From Epiperipatus broadwayi (taxonomy: Eukaryota; Onychophora; Udeonychophora; Euonychophora; Peripatidae), in contig JAQFVV010000030.1 of assembly GCA_028023455.1 (NCBI GenBank), forward strand, positions 1,320,501 to 1,384,500: a DNA stretch of 64,000 bases, in the 5' to 3' direction. The notes beneath the pieces were generated by a model. It searched no databases. It was not told the DNA's origin and worked only from the letters and a program-made list of their open reading frames with translations. A program made the translations under genes and the position numbers. Numbering within the stretch: position 1 is the first letter of the stretch; the number at the start of each line of letters is the position of its first letter. Positions 13,406-26,216 of this stretch are shown here, piece after piece.

Positions 13406-13950
13406 GGTACTTGTGACTTTATCTCCATGTGGCCGCAAGAGGCACTGTTTCCATGTCAACCACAGAAATATTCAGAGTAGGGGACCAAAAGCAGCAATGC
13501 AAGTCCCAGCCATTAGGTGGTGCTGTTCACTATTCTTACGCACAGGAACCTTATGCCAAGTAACTGCCAGCACTACCCGCTTGGTGGTGCTGATAGCCAT
13601 AGGTAAACACATCTAGCTTACATGCCTACTACCAGCAATCTAGCCCACTACGTGGTCCTGTTTCTCTATGCTATGCATGGAAAAACTGCATTGTTTAGAA
13701 GCGATATTTATACTCGCTTCGTGGGCTAGATTGCTGGTAGCAGACAATGTTTACCTATGTCTATCAGCGCCACCAAGTGGGCAGTAATGCTGGCAGCTAC
13801 TTGGCATAAGGTTCCTGTGTGTACGCATGGTGAACAGCGCCACCTAGCGGCTGGCACTTGCATTGCTGCTTTTGGCCCCCTACTCTGAATATTTGTGCTT
13901 GACAAGGAAACCGCCTCTTGCGGCAACATGGAGATAAAGTCACAAATACC
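13406..13950. mobile_element. Fold-back DNA transposon with long terminal inverted repeats
   Basis: Arms of about 230-245 bp (13406-13650 and 13718-13950) are inverted copies, starting GGTACTTGTGACTTTATCTC on the left and closely matched on the right. The 8-bp direct repeat AAAAATAT flanks both ends (13398-13405 and 13951-13958), which fits a target-site duplication of hAT type, though it is low-complexity. The element is clearly more G+C-rich than its surroundings. Open stretches inside (13332-13616 plus, 13726-13929 minus) are the two arms read in opposite directions and are not genes. No transposase is encoded, so it is non-autonomous. Confidence 0.75.
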
Positions 13951-14081
13951 AAAAATATTTAAACTAATTCACATAAAATTTTTTGATTAATATGAGTTGC
14001 ATTCTGAACATGCTGTAGATCATTCTCTGAATTATAAAAATAACAATCATCAGCATACTACAAATTTAAGAACTAATAAGG

Positions 14082-14413
14082 CAGGGGTCCCCAACCTATG
14101 CCTGTGGGCACCATGGCGCCCGAAGACCATTTTACGTGTACCCGCCACTATCCAAATACGATAAAAAAAATTATTTATCTGATACAAATAAATTTAATTT
14201 TTAAAATTTCTTATAAATTATTGTATTATATTGTAATCAAATTGTAGGGCATATTATACTTTATTTTTGAAATAAATATTTTTTTGTACATTATGTATAA
14301 TTGTATTATTAGCAATATCCAACTATAAATTTACATTGAAAAAATAAATGGTGTCCACCACCTGCCAATATTATAGAATGTGCTCTTAAGTGCAAAAAGG
14401 TTGGGGACCCCTG
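14082..14413. mobile_element. hAT-type miniature transposon (332 bp)
   Basis: Perfect 16-bp terminal inverted repeats, CAGGGGTCCCCAACCT, close the element. The 8-bp flanks TAATAAGG (14074-14081) and TAATGAGG (14414-14421) are a target duplication with one mismatch. CAGGGGTCCCCAA-type ends are characteristic of hAT elements of the Charlie/OposCharlie group in vertebrates and some invertebrates. The interior is A+T-rich with no transposase, so it is a non-autonomous deletion derivative. Confidence 0.85.
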
Positions 14414-14421
14414 TAATGAGG

Positions 14422-15244
14422 TAAAGTTTCTTGTTTTGCTTTTCATTACTTTAAATTGAAAATCTCTATCATTAAACATATAATGCATCTTAATAATGTT
14501 TATAAAGCCTCTATAAATTATTCCCAAGCCCACTGTTATAAAACCAGAAAACAAAGTTGATAGTGTATATATCTTTGTTCAATGCTAATTTTCATTTCAA
14601 ATGCCTGAGATTTTCTATAATCAATAATACTATCATATATCTATAAAATGAATAAACTTTTATGGGCAATTTCTATTTTCAAACAATAATCTTTGAATAT
14701 GTATCCACAATTATTTTGTTAAATTAAATCAATAAAAATAGTAATATATGAATTCTTTTAAAAATTGCTTGATCACAAAATTCATATCCTTAGAGACTTA
14801 TCTAAAGGTACGCTCTCTGGCAACCATCTAATGAAAATTGTTTTGCTGAAGTGGATAGTGATAATCAACAATAATTATTGTAATACCCCCACCTCCCTTA
14901 TTTTTTTTATAAATTGTAACAAGTGTTCCTAAAATTATTTGTCACATCTCTAAATTCCTAAACAATTTCAATAGTTTTGAAGTCCATCTCCATCCATTTA
15001 TAGGATTATAGATATGTTAACCTCATTAAACAGAAAATCCAAACCAAATAATTTGATATGATGAACATATTACATACAATTATTTGAATTTTATATTTTT
15101 ATTTAAAAGATGATGAAAATGTTATTTCTCTATCACTTTAAAATGTCATATGAAAAAGCATTGATGTTTCAAAAAAATTTCATGAGCAAAACATGACTAT
15201 ATCCTTTGCAGTTTAATTCACTAATTATTTTTGATAGTTGTATA
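14422..15244. other. A+T-rich intergenic DNA
   Basis: Nothing beyond short A/T runs was recognised. Confidence 0.55.
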
Positions 15245-15569
15245 CTTGGTCCAATGTGGCCGCTTGATGACATTGTTTCTCTGCAAAAGTACAGAAATAT
15301 GCCGCTTACGTGGCTCAAGTTACAGCCTACAGAACAGTTCTGTTCATATTAGCCATTAGCAAGCCTAGATGATGTTGCACCCAAATATAATGGCCCGCTG
15401 ATATGCTTTGCGTCACTATGGAAATAGTGCAAACTTCACAGATCGCTACTGTATGATGTAAGGGTGTATGGAATTCAACTGGCCATAAGTGTTTCAATGT
15501 GCATTCGAAGTAATGTTACATTTCATTTTTGCAAGCAACATTGCCATCAAGCGGCCACATGAGCCCAAG
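15245..15569. mobile_element. TIR miniature element (325 bp), TA-flanked
   Basis: Terminal inverted repeats of about 33 bp begin CTTGGTCCAATGTGGCCGCT on the left and match the right end with a few differences. Each end is flanked by TA (15243-15244 and 15570-15571), which would suit a Tc1/mariner-like target duplication. The interior has no open transposase. It is more G+C-rich than its flanks and shares the ATGTGGCCGC block with the fold-back element at 13406-13950, so the two may be distant relatives. Confidence 0.7.
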
Positions 15570-18500
15570 TACATAACAACCTTATTTTCATGTCTTTTTG
15601 TCATTCATTGAACTTCTATTTATAAAGTCTTATATATAGTTTCACATTTTATTATTTGGTCAAGTAGAAAATGTATCATATTAATTTAATAAAATTAATT
15701 ATAATACAATTATTATCAAAAAATCAGGAATATAATTTCTTTTATTTGGTCTGTACAGTATTCTATTACTTAGTTACTTAATTTGCTTTCAACAAAAAAA
15801 ACTAATTTCAGATATACATTTGGATTTCTGCTATATGCCATTATTTTGAATGGGACTGCATCCAAATTATTTTATATGAATTTTTGTCTAAACAATATTT
15901 ATCATAACCCAAAATTTAACAATGGACTACTCGAGTTCCCAGAGCTGATAATCATTATTTCGTTTGGGGGTAATTTATTCTTCTTATCAACATGTTCATT
16001 AAAGTCTCCCAGAAGAAGAAAAAATTATTACTAAGAAGACCAATCAAGGAATGAGTTATAGAATTTTGCAAATCTATTGTATCATTATGTAGAACAATTT
16101 TTAATATCATTTACCTTTTACCAAATCGCCTAGAAATCCCAAAAAAATAGAATATGCCAAGTTATATATCGCAGCACAAACTTTTTTTCAATAAACTGCC
16201 TTTCATTACAAGATAAGTTTTCCCTAAGCTCAGTTGTCTTAATCTTAAATTATGCCAATTTTAACTAAAAGTACTGTTCCATATTTCATGGATTTTTTGA
16301 AATAGAAGATAAAATATTTAGTGTTCGGCAAAAATCAATAATGGTAATTAATTGGCCAAACATTTTTTTGTTTTTATTACTTTCATTAGATAGGAATAGA
16401 TTCAAAAATGCACTGCTCTCTAACAAGTCATTTTTATGTGGAACTCCTCAGAATAAAATAAAATGTAAAATGATGACATTTAAAATTTTAAATTTAGTGG
16501 ATTCATTTTTATCTTTAAAAAAACAACTAATAATTTTATATTTTTATAAAAAAGACAGGAATATTAAAAATATATACATTGCAAATTAGAAAATCTTTTA
16601 AAAGATAATTATTAAAGATTAATACAATGAAACATTTTGTTGTTATCACTTCACATATAAGGATGTTATGACATTTAAATTTAGTCTAAATTTCCATTTT
16701 TAATCCAGGATTCTTTCAATTAACCATTTTATTAATAAATAAAATAGACATACAATAATGGTCAATAAATGGTATCTAGCCATTCCTAACTAGAAATCAA
16801 AATTAAAAAAGAAAAGCACAAAATTCCTTATTAAATGGATACAGCTCAACAAGAAACGGTTTATTATTCCTCAACATTTACACAAGACTTGCTCTTCAAC
16901 TATATCTTCTACACTTGCTTTAGCAAGTAGTTATTTTTTTTTAATATGAGTTCATAAATCATGATTTACTCAGATGCAAGTTGAAAACAGGTTAAGAAAT
17001 GATACCTTTAAAATTCGATTTAAGCATCTAATTACTACCTTTACTTTATTAAATTTTATTTTCAATCAAAACAAATTTTCTGTTTTTCTTTAAAAAATAA
17101 ATCTGATTTAAAGATATATTTCTTTAGTTGTAATAAATTATGTTTAATTAAAATACCTACATGAAAAGAATGTGAGTACTGTGTGTATAAATTAGTTATA
17201 TTTATTGAAATTTGATAAATAATTTGGCAATATTATTTTTGAAAAATAAGGAAATATTTATGTGAAAATATAAAATTCCCAAGAAAATCAACATCCTACT
17301 TTCAGTTTATCATATATTTTATTCTGATATCAATCACAATTAGCACATTAATATGAAACATGATAACTTCTGATACATATAAAAGTTATGTGGAATAGAA
17401 AATGGCTGGCTAATTACATTAGAAGGCTACTTTAATAATAATAAATTAGTCATTTGCTTGAAAGATCATGATGTTAAAATATTCGTATGATAGGTTAAGC
17501 ACATCAGCTTTTATTCACATTTATTATTATTTTTACTTTGCTTAATTAAGAATAACATTGTGAAACTTCAATGTCAAATTATGCACTAAACTTAAGGTCA
17601 CTGTAATGAAAAAAAAATTGTATTAAAACCTAAAAAAATAATGTCTGAAAAGTCGAATATAGAACATCAGATGGGTATTATTTATTAACGAAACACTAAA
17701 TATTAATTCTCAATGATAAATGTGTCTTTGTAATTATTAACTCAGCAAAAATTCATCTTTAGATAGAGCTTTTGAAAATTGACCCCAACATTAAAAATGT
17801 TTTTATGATTTAATTTAAAAATTACACCGTAAAAAAGCGAACTTATCATGACTAAACCTCTTCTATTTTCCCAGTGCTATCATTTGCGAGTCTTGGATAA
17901 TCAAGATATTAGACCAGATATTGGCACTCTATGATACATGCCCCAAATATAGCATACGGTATTAAATGTTTTCCACATCAGACCTCTGATTACTAAAATA
18001 AAATGTCTAAATCTTGTTAAGTAATACTGAAATCAAAAAACAATTTTTATTAGTACTGAGAAAAAAAATTTACAACAAAAATTCAAATTCAATGAGTCAA
18101 ACTTAAAAAAAAATTTTGTTCTGTAAATACATTTGATACTTGTTTAATTGTGAAATTCCTAATCCAGTGCAAAACTGTAATAGATTTTAATTTTAATTTT
18201 AAAACTGACATTATGTAGCAATTTGTTTTATTTGTCCTTTGTAGGCCTTGCAATTTTGTTCAGGAAAATTATTTCCATCCCTACAATCGATGGAAAAATA
18301 AATATTCACATGCAAGATGTATATTTTAAAGAATAAATGTGTATTTATAATATTTCCCCCCAAAAATGTCTATTTTCATTTATTAAATTTACATACTAAA
18401 ACACAAAAATAGTCAGGCTGTAAATGGAAAATGGCTCTTTTAAAATATTTCGTAATTAGTTCCTAATTTTGAAACTATAAATTCTTGAATGTGAAATTAT

Positions 18501-21500
18501 TTTTTATTGTAATGACCCTAAAAAGAATAAGTAATATATATATATTTGCAACTGTTTTCATTACTCAATTTTGTTATAAATGTGGACTGCACTACACAAT
18601 AAAGTATATACTATTTATCAACAAAAAATATATATTTATTATCACAGCTATTAACAAACTTTTTAACAACTACAATAGGAAACCTTTTTTCTTTAAAATA
18701 TATGACTTATAAAGTATTATGTTCTTTTCATCTGAGTCCAATTAACATTTGAATGATAGAAATTCAAATATTCATATGCATAGTAAAGAATCTGGACATA
18801 TAGATTTTAAGATAAGAATGTTAGAAAAAGTAATAAAAGAAAGTTTACATATAAAGAGGAAAAAACCTGTCTTAAATAGGATGAATTATATAAGATAAAT
18901 TAAAAACGGTATAAAAAAAAAAGGATTGTTTTAAAAGTAATTGGCTAAGAATATAAAAGGAAAAAAAGAAAGAAAATTATTGGTATTTTTTATGTGTATA
19001 AAGAAATGAGTATGTAAAAGGGAAAAGTTTGACGAGAAAAAAATGTAATTATATAATGTAATATATATGTAAAAAAGATGCATTGATAGATAAAAAGAAA
19101 ATATTGTTTTTATGATATGGGTGTATACATTTTTTTATATTAATTTTATTTGTAATAATAATGATAATATGTAATTTTATAGATCTTTGAAAATGATTAC
19201 AGAAAAAAGTGGTTGAAACATAGGGTGTTAAAAATGTGAATATATATATATATGGTTGATAAGAAGAAATAAAGTTTTTAAAAAGAAAAGGAGAGTATAT
19301 ATGATGATTGGATTCAATGAAAAGAACATTATGTATTATTTACCAACATTGTATTTTTTCCCAGGAAGAAAAAGTAATTTCATTATAAGAATATTTTATA
19401 TACCATACTTAAAATATATTAAAAAATATTTAAGCTTTCAAGCTAATAACAAATGATTTGATTAAATTATAAGAAAAAAAAATTAAATTGAATATATTAG
19501 CAATTTCCTAAGAAGCAGAAATGAATCAAGAATGCTTTTAAAACTGATTTTTGGTTAAAAATCTCTAAAAAATTGTTTTTAAGTAGGCAAAATTATTTAG
19601 AATTAAATGAATAATATAAGAGATAAAAAAATTTTTTTATATTAAATGCTGATCATGCACTAAAAAGAAAAAAATAATTTTTTCAACCACAATTGAGTTT
19701 TTAGATTGAACTTGAAATAAAAGCAGGAGTCCAGAAATTTATTAAGTCAATTTCTTGTTATAACACAAAATATATATATTCCTTGTATGCAAACTGCTTA
19801 AAACTATTTCTGAAATAACCTAAATGAATTATATCAGGGTATTTGGCGCCATATTGAATTTTAAAAAAACTGACTTGACACACAATTTTTACAATAACTT
19901 GTTTTAATAACGTTAGAGCAAAATGCTATATATTGACAGAAAATAGAAAAACTAAGGAAAACAATAAGGATAGGACAAATAGTGATTAAAAAAGAAAATT
20001 TCAACATCTGAAATAATTATTTTGTTTGTTCATACTTTCTAATTTATCATTAACTAAGTTTAAAATTACATCTTAATTGTATTCCTCACAAAATTCTGAT
20101 TCAAAACATATATAATACTTCTTATCTGACATAATCCATAGCTTCAGAATCTATAAAAAGTCGCATAAGAATTCATTTTTATCTTGTACTTCAAAAGTTA
20201 AAAAAATATCAAGATGTCTATATAAAAAAGATTCATCTTAATAAAAGGTACAAAATAAATTATTTCCAGAAGGTGGATATGCATGTCATCATAGCAATTA
20301 GTTTCTTGTCTATCCAAAACTTGAAATTGAAGGCTGTTGTCTGTATCAAAGATAAAATGTTTCATCTCTTCATTTTATATTTCGTGCACACTAGTGATGA
20401 CTATCTTGTTATATTTATTGTCCCAGAATATAATTCATTTCCATATAGCTCATCTGCTAGCTATAGACTTGAAAATAATGTGATGCAAGATGTGGCAAAA
20501 CTACTGATTCCACAGCATGAGTACCAAGGCATAGGCGAGAATCAGGATTTCATTCTTTGCCTGCATACAATTCCATATGGTATACATAATCATTGTGGCT
20601 AACACCACTTGAAACCTCTCATTGGTTTTAAGAGTTTATATTCCTACAATGATGCTATGTTCAGTAACTTTTGTGATTGCTTTATCAACTGCACATCTGA
20701 TAGTCAGTCTTAAAATATACATTGTACTGCTCTTCTTAAATTTATATGTGTAAATCATTACTTGTTATACAAACACAGACATGCAAGTACAAACACAAAT
20801 ATAATCATACTAATAAATAATTACCATTTGAGAATCATTATGCTTATAATAAGGTTGCCTCAAACTTTGATTAGAGCCCCAAAATTGAATGCAAGTATAC
20901 ATTTAAAACATAATAAAAAAAATAATTTTTTTTTAAACAAAAATAAAGAAATTAAAATTGAATACTTATATTATGTTTATTTTCAGAATGAAAGCCTTGA
21001 AACTATATATCATTGAAGAATCTTGAATCCATTTTGTTGAGTCTGGTCGATAATGAAATTCTGCCTTTGTCTTCTTTGTGCAATCTAGTAAACTAAGCAG
21101 AAAAAAAAATTAAATGAACTTATTAATAAAAATATTGATAAAAAATCCAAATTTTGTCCAATTTTAACATGACATATTAAAAAGGAATTCAAGCCACAGA
21201 GAATGATGGGATTTTTAAACACCATCCTTGTGGTTTCCCCACAATTTTAAAAAGAAAACAAAAGAAATTTTAATTCCAACGAATCAGTGGTAATCACACT
21301 AATAGCTATCAAATAGTTAAAATATTAAAAAGAAAGAAAAAAAAATCTTTACACTGCCCTCTCTTGACCATAATTTAAAATAAATCAAAGAATAATTATT
21401 AATGCAATACATGAAATTATTGAATATTTTAAATATTTTCTTGTCCTCTGATTCATATTTAAGCAACTAGTTGACTTATTGAAAAGATAAATGTTCCAAA

Positions 21501-22139
21501 TGGATTAGACCACTATAACTTAGTTATATACCAGATATCAAGCAATTCTGTTGGATGTAAATATATTAATTTAAAAATTTCATTCCAACTTGAAAAAAAT
21601 CAAAGCTTAATAAAATAAACCGATTTTCCAACTTCAATAAAAGCATTTAATATTATTAAAAATAACTGTTTGTCTGCCTTAAATTTTTTAATTAGTTTTG
21701 AGATTAGATTAAAGTTGCAAAAGATGATGGTGCTAACATAAATACAAGATTTTATTTACAGGCATTTGTAAAAACAGCCTACTGCAGAGCAAAAAAAATC
21801 TTTCCAGATATTCCTACAGAAGAATAGAGATGATAAAGCTTACCAGGAGTCTTGCTGAATAATGTTTCCTTTTTTTATTCTCTGGCTAATAAGAGTAGGA
21901 TAGACATTTACAACCTATAATTAACTTGCTAAGTAGGCTGGCTATCTGAAAGAAAAATTCTAAGTTTGGTTAGAAATCTTCAAATACATATTTCCAGTCT
22001 AACCCAAAATTCAACTTGTCATCATGTATTAATTACAGTATTAAGTTCCCTTCAGAAAAAAGCTATAAAAGTTATATTCCTTCAATACTTGAGATTTTGA
22101 CACCTAATATAACAGCAATATACATATAGATTGCAGATC
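15570..22139. other. A+T-rich intergenic DNA
   Basis: Several open stretches of 60-109 codons occur (for example 20273-20602), but none shows a recognisable domain, a good start context or codon bias distinguishing it from the A+T background. I see no RNA gene or defined mobile element. Confidence 0.45.
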
Positions 22140-22430
22140 ACAACAAAATATGGACATACCTTGGAATTAGAAGACCAGGAGCAAATTATGAGCAAGAAAA
22201 CAAAGTATCATTGAGAGAAAATGAAATAGAACTGGGTTAGACACATTTATAAAAGAGATAGTGACAGATAAATAATGAAGTTTTAAATTAAATCTCAAAG
22301 TGTGATTAAAAAACATACTTGAGATAGCTGGATAAAAAAAGTTTACTGAAGAATAATTATGGATTAGAAGTTACTGGAACAAATTTGGAGCCCATACTTT
22401 ACTGAAATGATTAAAAATGATAACCTATTC
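22140..22430 (+). pseudogene. Possible relic of a non-LTR retrotransposon C-terminus
   Basis: Translated fragments interrupted by stops vaguely follow the order of the non-LTR ORF2 tail seen at 2201-2431 (an ENEIELG...TH block in place of KWSWAGHI, then a tryptophan-containing segment). The match is weak and frame-shifted throughout. Confidence 0.2.
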
Positions 22431-22499
22431 TGTATACATGACAGGGTAATAATTTTATTGTATTTAAAAACATCTTTTTAAGAGATTAAAATAAATTAG

Positions 22500-22531
22500 C
22501 TTTGAAGAAGACTGTAGGACAGTCGAAATGT
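22500..22531 (+). ncRNA. Degenerate solo hammerhead-like motif
   Basis: The sequence TTGAAGA, a stem II GACTG/CAGTC, GAAA and TGTA closely follows the motif at 1005-1036, but the first core C is T and the C after GAAA is missing. No inverted partner lies nearby. It is an inactive relic. Confidence 0.45.
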
Positions 22532-22918
22532 AAGTGTATGTATATATGTACAAATAAAGAGTTTTGCTAAAAAGTGTTTGAAGTGGTTTAGATAAATTGT
22601 ATTTAAAATTTAATGTGTTTAATAATTTATAAAGTTGCATATTTCATCTTTAAATTTAATTAAAGTATTTATCATTAAGAAAAATAAATTTAATAGATCA
22701 AATATAAAAATAACTGTATGATGCTTAAGAATAAAAAGACAATTAAGATATGTAGAAGTTGGAGGGTTTTATAAAAATAAACTGATATTTTGAGAAGTTT
22801 TTATATATATTGTAAAATCATTACTCAAAAGCATAAGTATCAGGATTCCCCAAAACTCCTCTAGTTTTGATACTTCCAATTTCATGTATACTACGGCATT
22901 TTTTTTATATATGTCAAA

Positions 22919-22989
22919 GCATTGACCAGGAAGTGAATCCAGGCCAGCTGCTTGGAAGGCAGCTATGCTAACCGCTAGGCCACCAATGC
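22919..22989 (-). repeat. tRNA-Gly(UCC)-derived retroposon
   Basis: On the minus strand, 71 bases fold as a tRNA: acceptor GCATTGG/TCAATGC, a D-arm region GCCTAGCGGTTAGC, a perfect anticodon stem GCTGC/GCAGC with loop CTTCCAA (anticodon TCC, Gly), and a damaged T arm (CTGGA TTCACTT CCTGG). T-stem mismatches argue against a working tRNA. The 3' flank GCTTTGACAT followed by an A-rich stretch is shared with the copy at 63543-63605, so this is a small multicopy tRNA-headed retroposon. Confidence 0.75.
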
Positions 22990-23095
22990 TATTCTTTTAC
23001 CTGAACTAAACTAACTAATCAAGAACTATTATTGAGAGACTGTTTGGCATTGCTATGTGGTGTCTATTGGGTAAGTCAATGCTTATTGTCTAAAG

Positions 23096-23281
23096 CAGCT
23101 GTTCTCAACCTGTGGGTCACGACTCTTTGAGGGTCGAACAACCCTTTCATAGGCATTGCCTAGACCATTGGAAAATACATATTTGCGATTCATAACAGTA
23201 GCAAAATTAAAGGTTGGGGGTTACCATAACATAAGGAACTGTATTAAAGGGTCGAGGTATTAGGAAAGTTGAGAGCCACTG
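23096..23281. mobile_element. SPIN-like hAT miniature transposon (186 bp)
   Basis: The left end CAGCTGTTCTCAACC and right end GTTGAGAGCCACTG are imperfect terminal inverted repeats. The flanks GTCTAAAG (23088-23095) and GTCCAAAG (23282-23289) are an 8-bp target duplication with one mismatch. The internal words GTGGGTCACGACTC, GATTCATAACAGTAGC and GGAACTGTATTAAAGGGTCG match my memory of SPIN (SPace INvaders) non-autonomous elements, a hAT family known for transfer among tetrapods and some invertebrates. No transposase is present. A database comparison is needed to confirm the family. Confidence 0.85.
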
Positions 23282-23289
23282 GTCCAAAG

Positions 23290-24240
23290 AATTAATGAAT
23301 ATAAAAACAATAAATAAAAAAAAATCAAAACTTGATCTTTTGTTAAGTTAATTTATAAATTTGATAGCCAAAAATGAAATTCTGTTTATATTTATAAACG
23401 GATATAAACAGGCAGGTTAGAAAGTGAGACATGCGACTGCACCAAAAACCATATTTACTGTTCTATTATTCTGCTTTAGAAAAAAAGACCTACACATGCG
23501 ATACAAGTTTTTCTTTTTATAAAAACTGTGTACATGCAGATGAATATATTACACCCATTTTTAAATTTGAGATTAAAGGTCTTTATATTATACACGTACA
23601 CATCAAATTTTATTAATGTAAAATTGCTTCATATAAATTAGTTTTACAAGATTTCAATTCATGTCAAAACAGAAGAAATCATATAATTTTAATACACTTA
23701 ACCAAAAATATGTTAAAGTGAAATGAAATTAACTACAAAGATATTAAAACTTAATATTTCTTACACAAGCAAAAAAAAAAAATATTGTTTTCTTCCATCA
23801 AAGTTGATGTTTTTTTCTCAAATGTTTTTGATACCATGCAACTTATTTTTTTTCTCCTGATAACCAATACAAACAATGCCTGGCTAACACAATTTTTATG
23901 TAATTTGTTCAAAACAAAATTATAATAAAAATGCATTGAGCTGAAAATCCTGGTAGAATACCTATATAAGTTTCTGTATTTCATATCTCAGAATTGGCAT
24001 AATTTGAAAAAGGAACTCTAATTTATGATAATTTAAGTGTTAAATATGATTTTATGGATAATATATAGATTGTGATTAAAAATTTCACATTTTGCAAAGT
24101 TCTAAAGGAAGTTATTCTAACAATGCTTTAATTAGTTAGGTGAGAAGGCAAATATTTAAACATAAAAACACTGATTAATTTTTACAGAATGAATTTTTAT
24201 TAAAAATATGACAAAAAATACTTATTTAAAATTGTTAATA
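23290..24240. other. A+T-rich intergenic DNA
   Basis: No supported feature. The open stretches at 23431-23616 and 23751-23984 lack domains. Confidence 0.5.
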
Positions 24241-24459
24241 GAGAAGAAGATATAAATTAATATTAACGTTTATTGGCTTAATGTTTTCGAGGATCCATGC
24301 CTCATATTCATAGCCTTCATAAAATGTATAGTAAAATATATGCAAATATTCAAATAAGCTAGTATTACGTAGCCCATTTCTTCGAGATTTCGAAGTGTCT
24401 TTCCTATTAATAGCATGGATGTTTCCATTAATGTTAATATTAATTTATATCTTCTTCTC
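24241..24459. mobile_element. TIR miniature element (219 bp)
   Basis: Perfect 27-bp terminal inverted repeats start GAGAAGAAGATATAAATTAA and pair with the right end (24433-24459). The interior has no coding capacity. No target duplication could be recognised, so the superfamily is unknown. Confidence 0.65.
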
Positions 24460-26216
24460 AGTGTTTTTATTACATAATATTGAGAAGTAAAACTATATTT
24501 ATTAAAAATATAAGTAAGAATTGAATAAAATTATTATATGTAATTTTCTTTTCGAAAGAACAAATTGTTCAAATTTTCCCACATCATTTTCAAATTGTAC
24601 AAAATATATCCCTTCCCTTTTGCATACCGTTCATAGTTGAAAATTAATTCAATTTCCAATAATATAAAAATGCTGAAAAATTTTTCTTTCACTAATTAAA
24701 TTCCATTAATTATTATATTGTTAATGGCAGAGCATTCGTTACTTTAAAGTCAATTAATAAAAATATAACTTTTATGAAAATATTTCAAATATGGTAATAT
24801 GTACTTTAAATACAATCATTCAAAGAAAATATGCATCAATATAACAAAAGAATAAAATAATTTTTTACAATATATCTGACGGATCCCATTAATTCATCAA
24901 CCAGGGATTGCCTATATATTATAACAATCCGGGGAAAGGGGACTTAACGTAATCTGCACTACAAGGGCGCCATCTAGGCATTTGAACCTAGAAAAATTTA
25001 TAAAGTAGGCAGATATGCAAGTTTAAAAAAAAATTATATTGGTTGATTCCGGTCGGTAGCCCATTGTCACTAGCTCAGTGGAATAGCAGAGATTTATATT
25101 TTATAAATTCTTATCTAAGAATATTTTTTTTAAAAAAAGAATAAAATAAGCCACTGCCAGTAATTATACACACAAACATTTATTACCGCACATATAAATT
25201 TTGAATCATTTTAACATTACTTTTACTTTATAATTTTAACTTGATTTTAGAATTTGATTTTACATTTTAATTTTTATAAGTTTACATTTTAAATTTTATA
25301 AGTTCGCACAGATGGATTTATAAAATTGTTTTTAATGTTGAGTATAGATCGGTTACATAGATTACACGGTCAAAAACATTTCAAAATAAACATGAACGAT
25401 CAAAATATAAAATCATTGGTGGAATTGCAGAGGGAACTTTATAAGAAACCCAATAGCATTCATCATAAGATGCCGCAGAGACACCAATAACTTAAAAGAC
25501 ATCCGACATAAATACATCTTAGATACTCACCGTAAGGTATCAGTATTTACTGAATGTCTATATATTTTGATTAAATATGAAAACCAAAAACATAATTAAC
25601 CGGTAATGAACCCATGCAAGCGTCTATACCCAACTTAAATTTAATGCATTTTTATTTAGAGTGTCGAGTATGAATAGACTACATAGATTGCATTTGAAAA
25701 GAAAATATTCTATCCTGGTTTAACCTTAGGCCAAAAGTTCGCAGTCAAACCAACTTCAATCCATCTGATATATCGATGTATTCAATGTAATATGACTACG
25801 ACAGCACAAATAGGTTAAGAGAAGAAATTGCCTTTCGTCAGATAGGAATACTACATCTATCTGACGATAAGAGCAATAAAAAAAAAACTCCATAGGAAAA
25901 GACTGTGGTCATTTTGCTGACTTACGATCGCATTCCATAGGCAAAAAAAAGTGTGCGGCATGAAAAGCGATTCTGCCCATAGCGAATCTCGTACTACATC
26001 TACTACCTACACCAATATATCCAATCCATTGACTTAATTTAACTACGAAACAAATAACCTAAGATTACCCTCCCCTAATATAACTTTACAAATCTATATA
26101 GCCATTCACGCCCGACTTAAGTTTAACATTTATATAATTTAATTTATCGCAAAACAAAAATCATAAATAAAACTTAAAGAAAAAAAAAAAATGGAAATGA
26201 TTTTACAAAAAAGAAA
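24460..26216. other. Mixed, more complex intergenic DNA
   Basis: From about 24880 the sequence becomes less A/T-monotonous (for example GGGCGCCATCTAGG near 24965). A small inverted pair TTTCGTCAGATA / TATCTGACGATA lies at 25834-25870. A 32-codon ATG frame begins at 25393 with no domain I can name. This may be eroded retroelement or regulatory DNA, and I cannot decide which. Confidence 0.35.

Noticed and set aside
13332-13929. Two open stretches that look like a pair of related proteins
   Set aside because: They are the two inverted arms of the fold-back element read on opposite strands.
14045-14060. CTGATGA on the minus strand beside the hAT element
   Set aside because: No stem II and no GAAA follow, so it is a chance match.
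20273-20602. 109-codon open stretch on the plus strand
   Set aside because: It starts with GTG, the first ATG is two codons in, and there is no recognisable domain. The region is somewhat less A+T-rich but gives no other support.
22919-22989. Functional tRNA-Gly(UCC) gene
   Set aside because: The T stem has mismatches and wobble pairs and the shared A-tailed flank indicates a retroposon.
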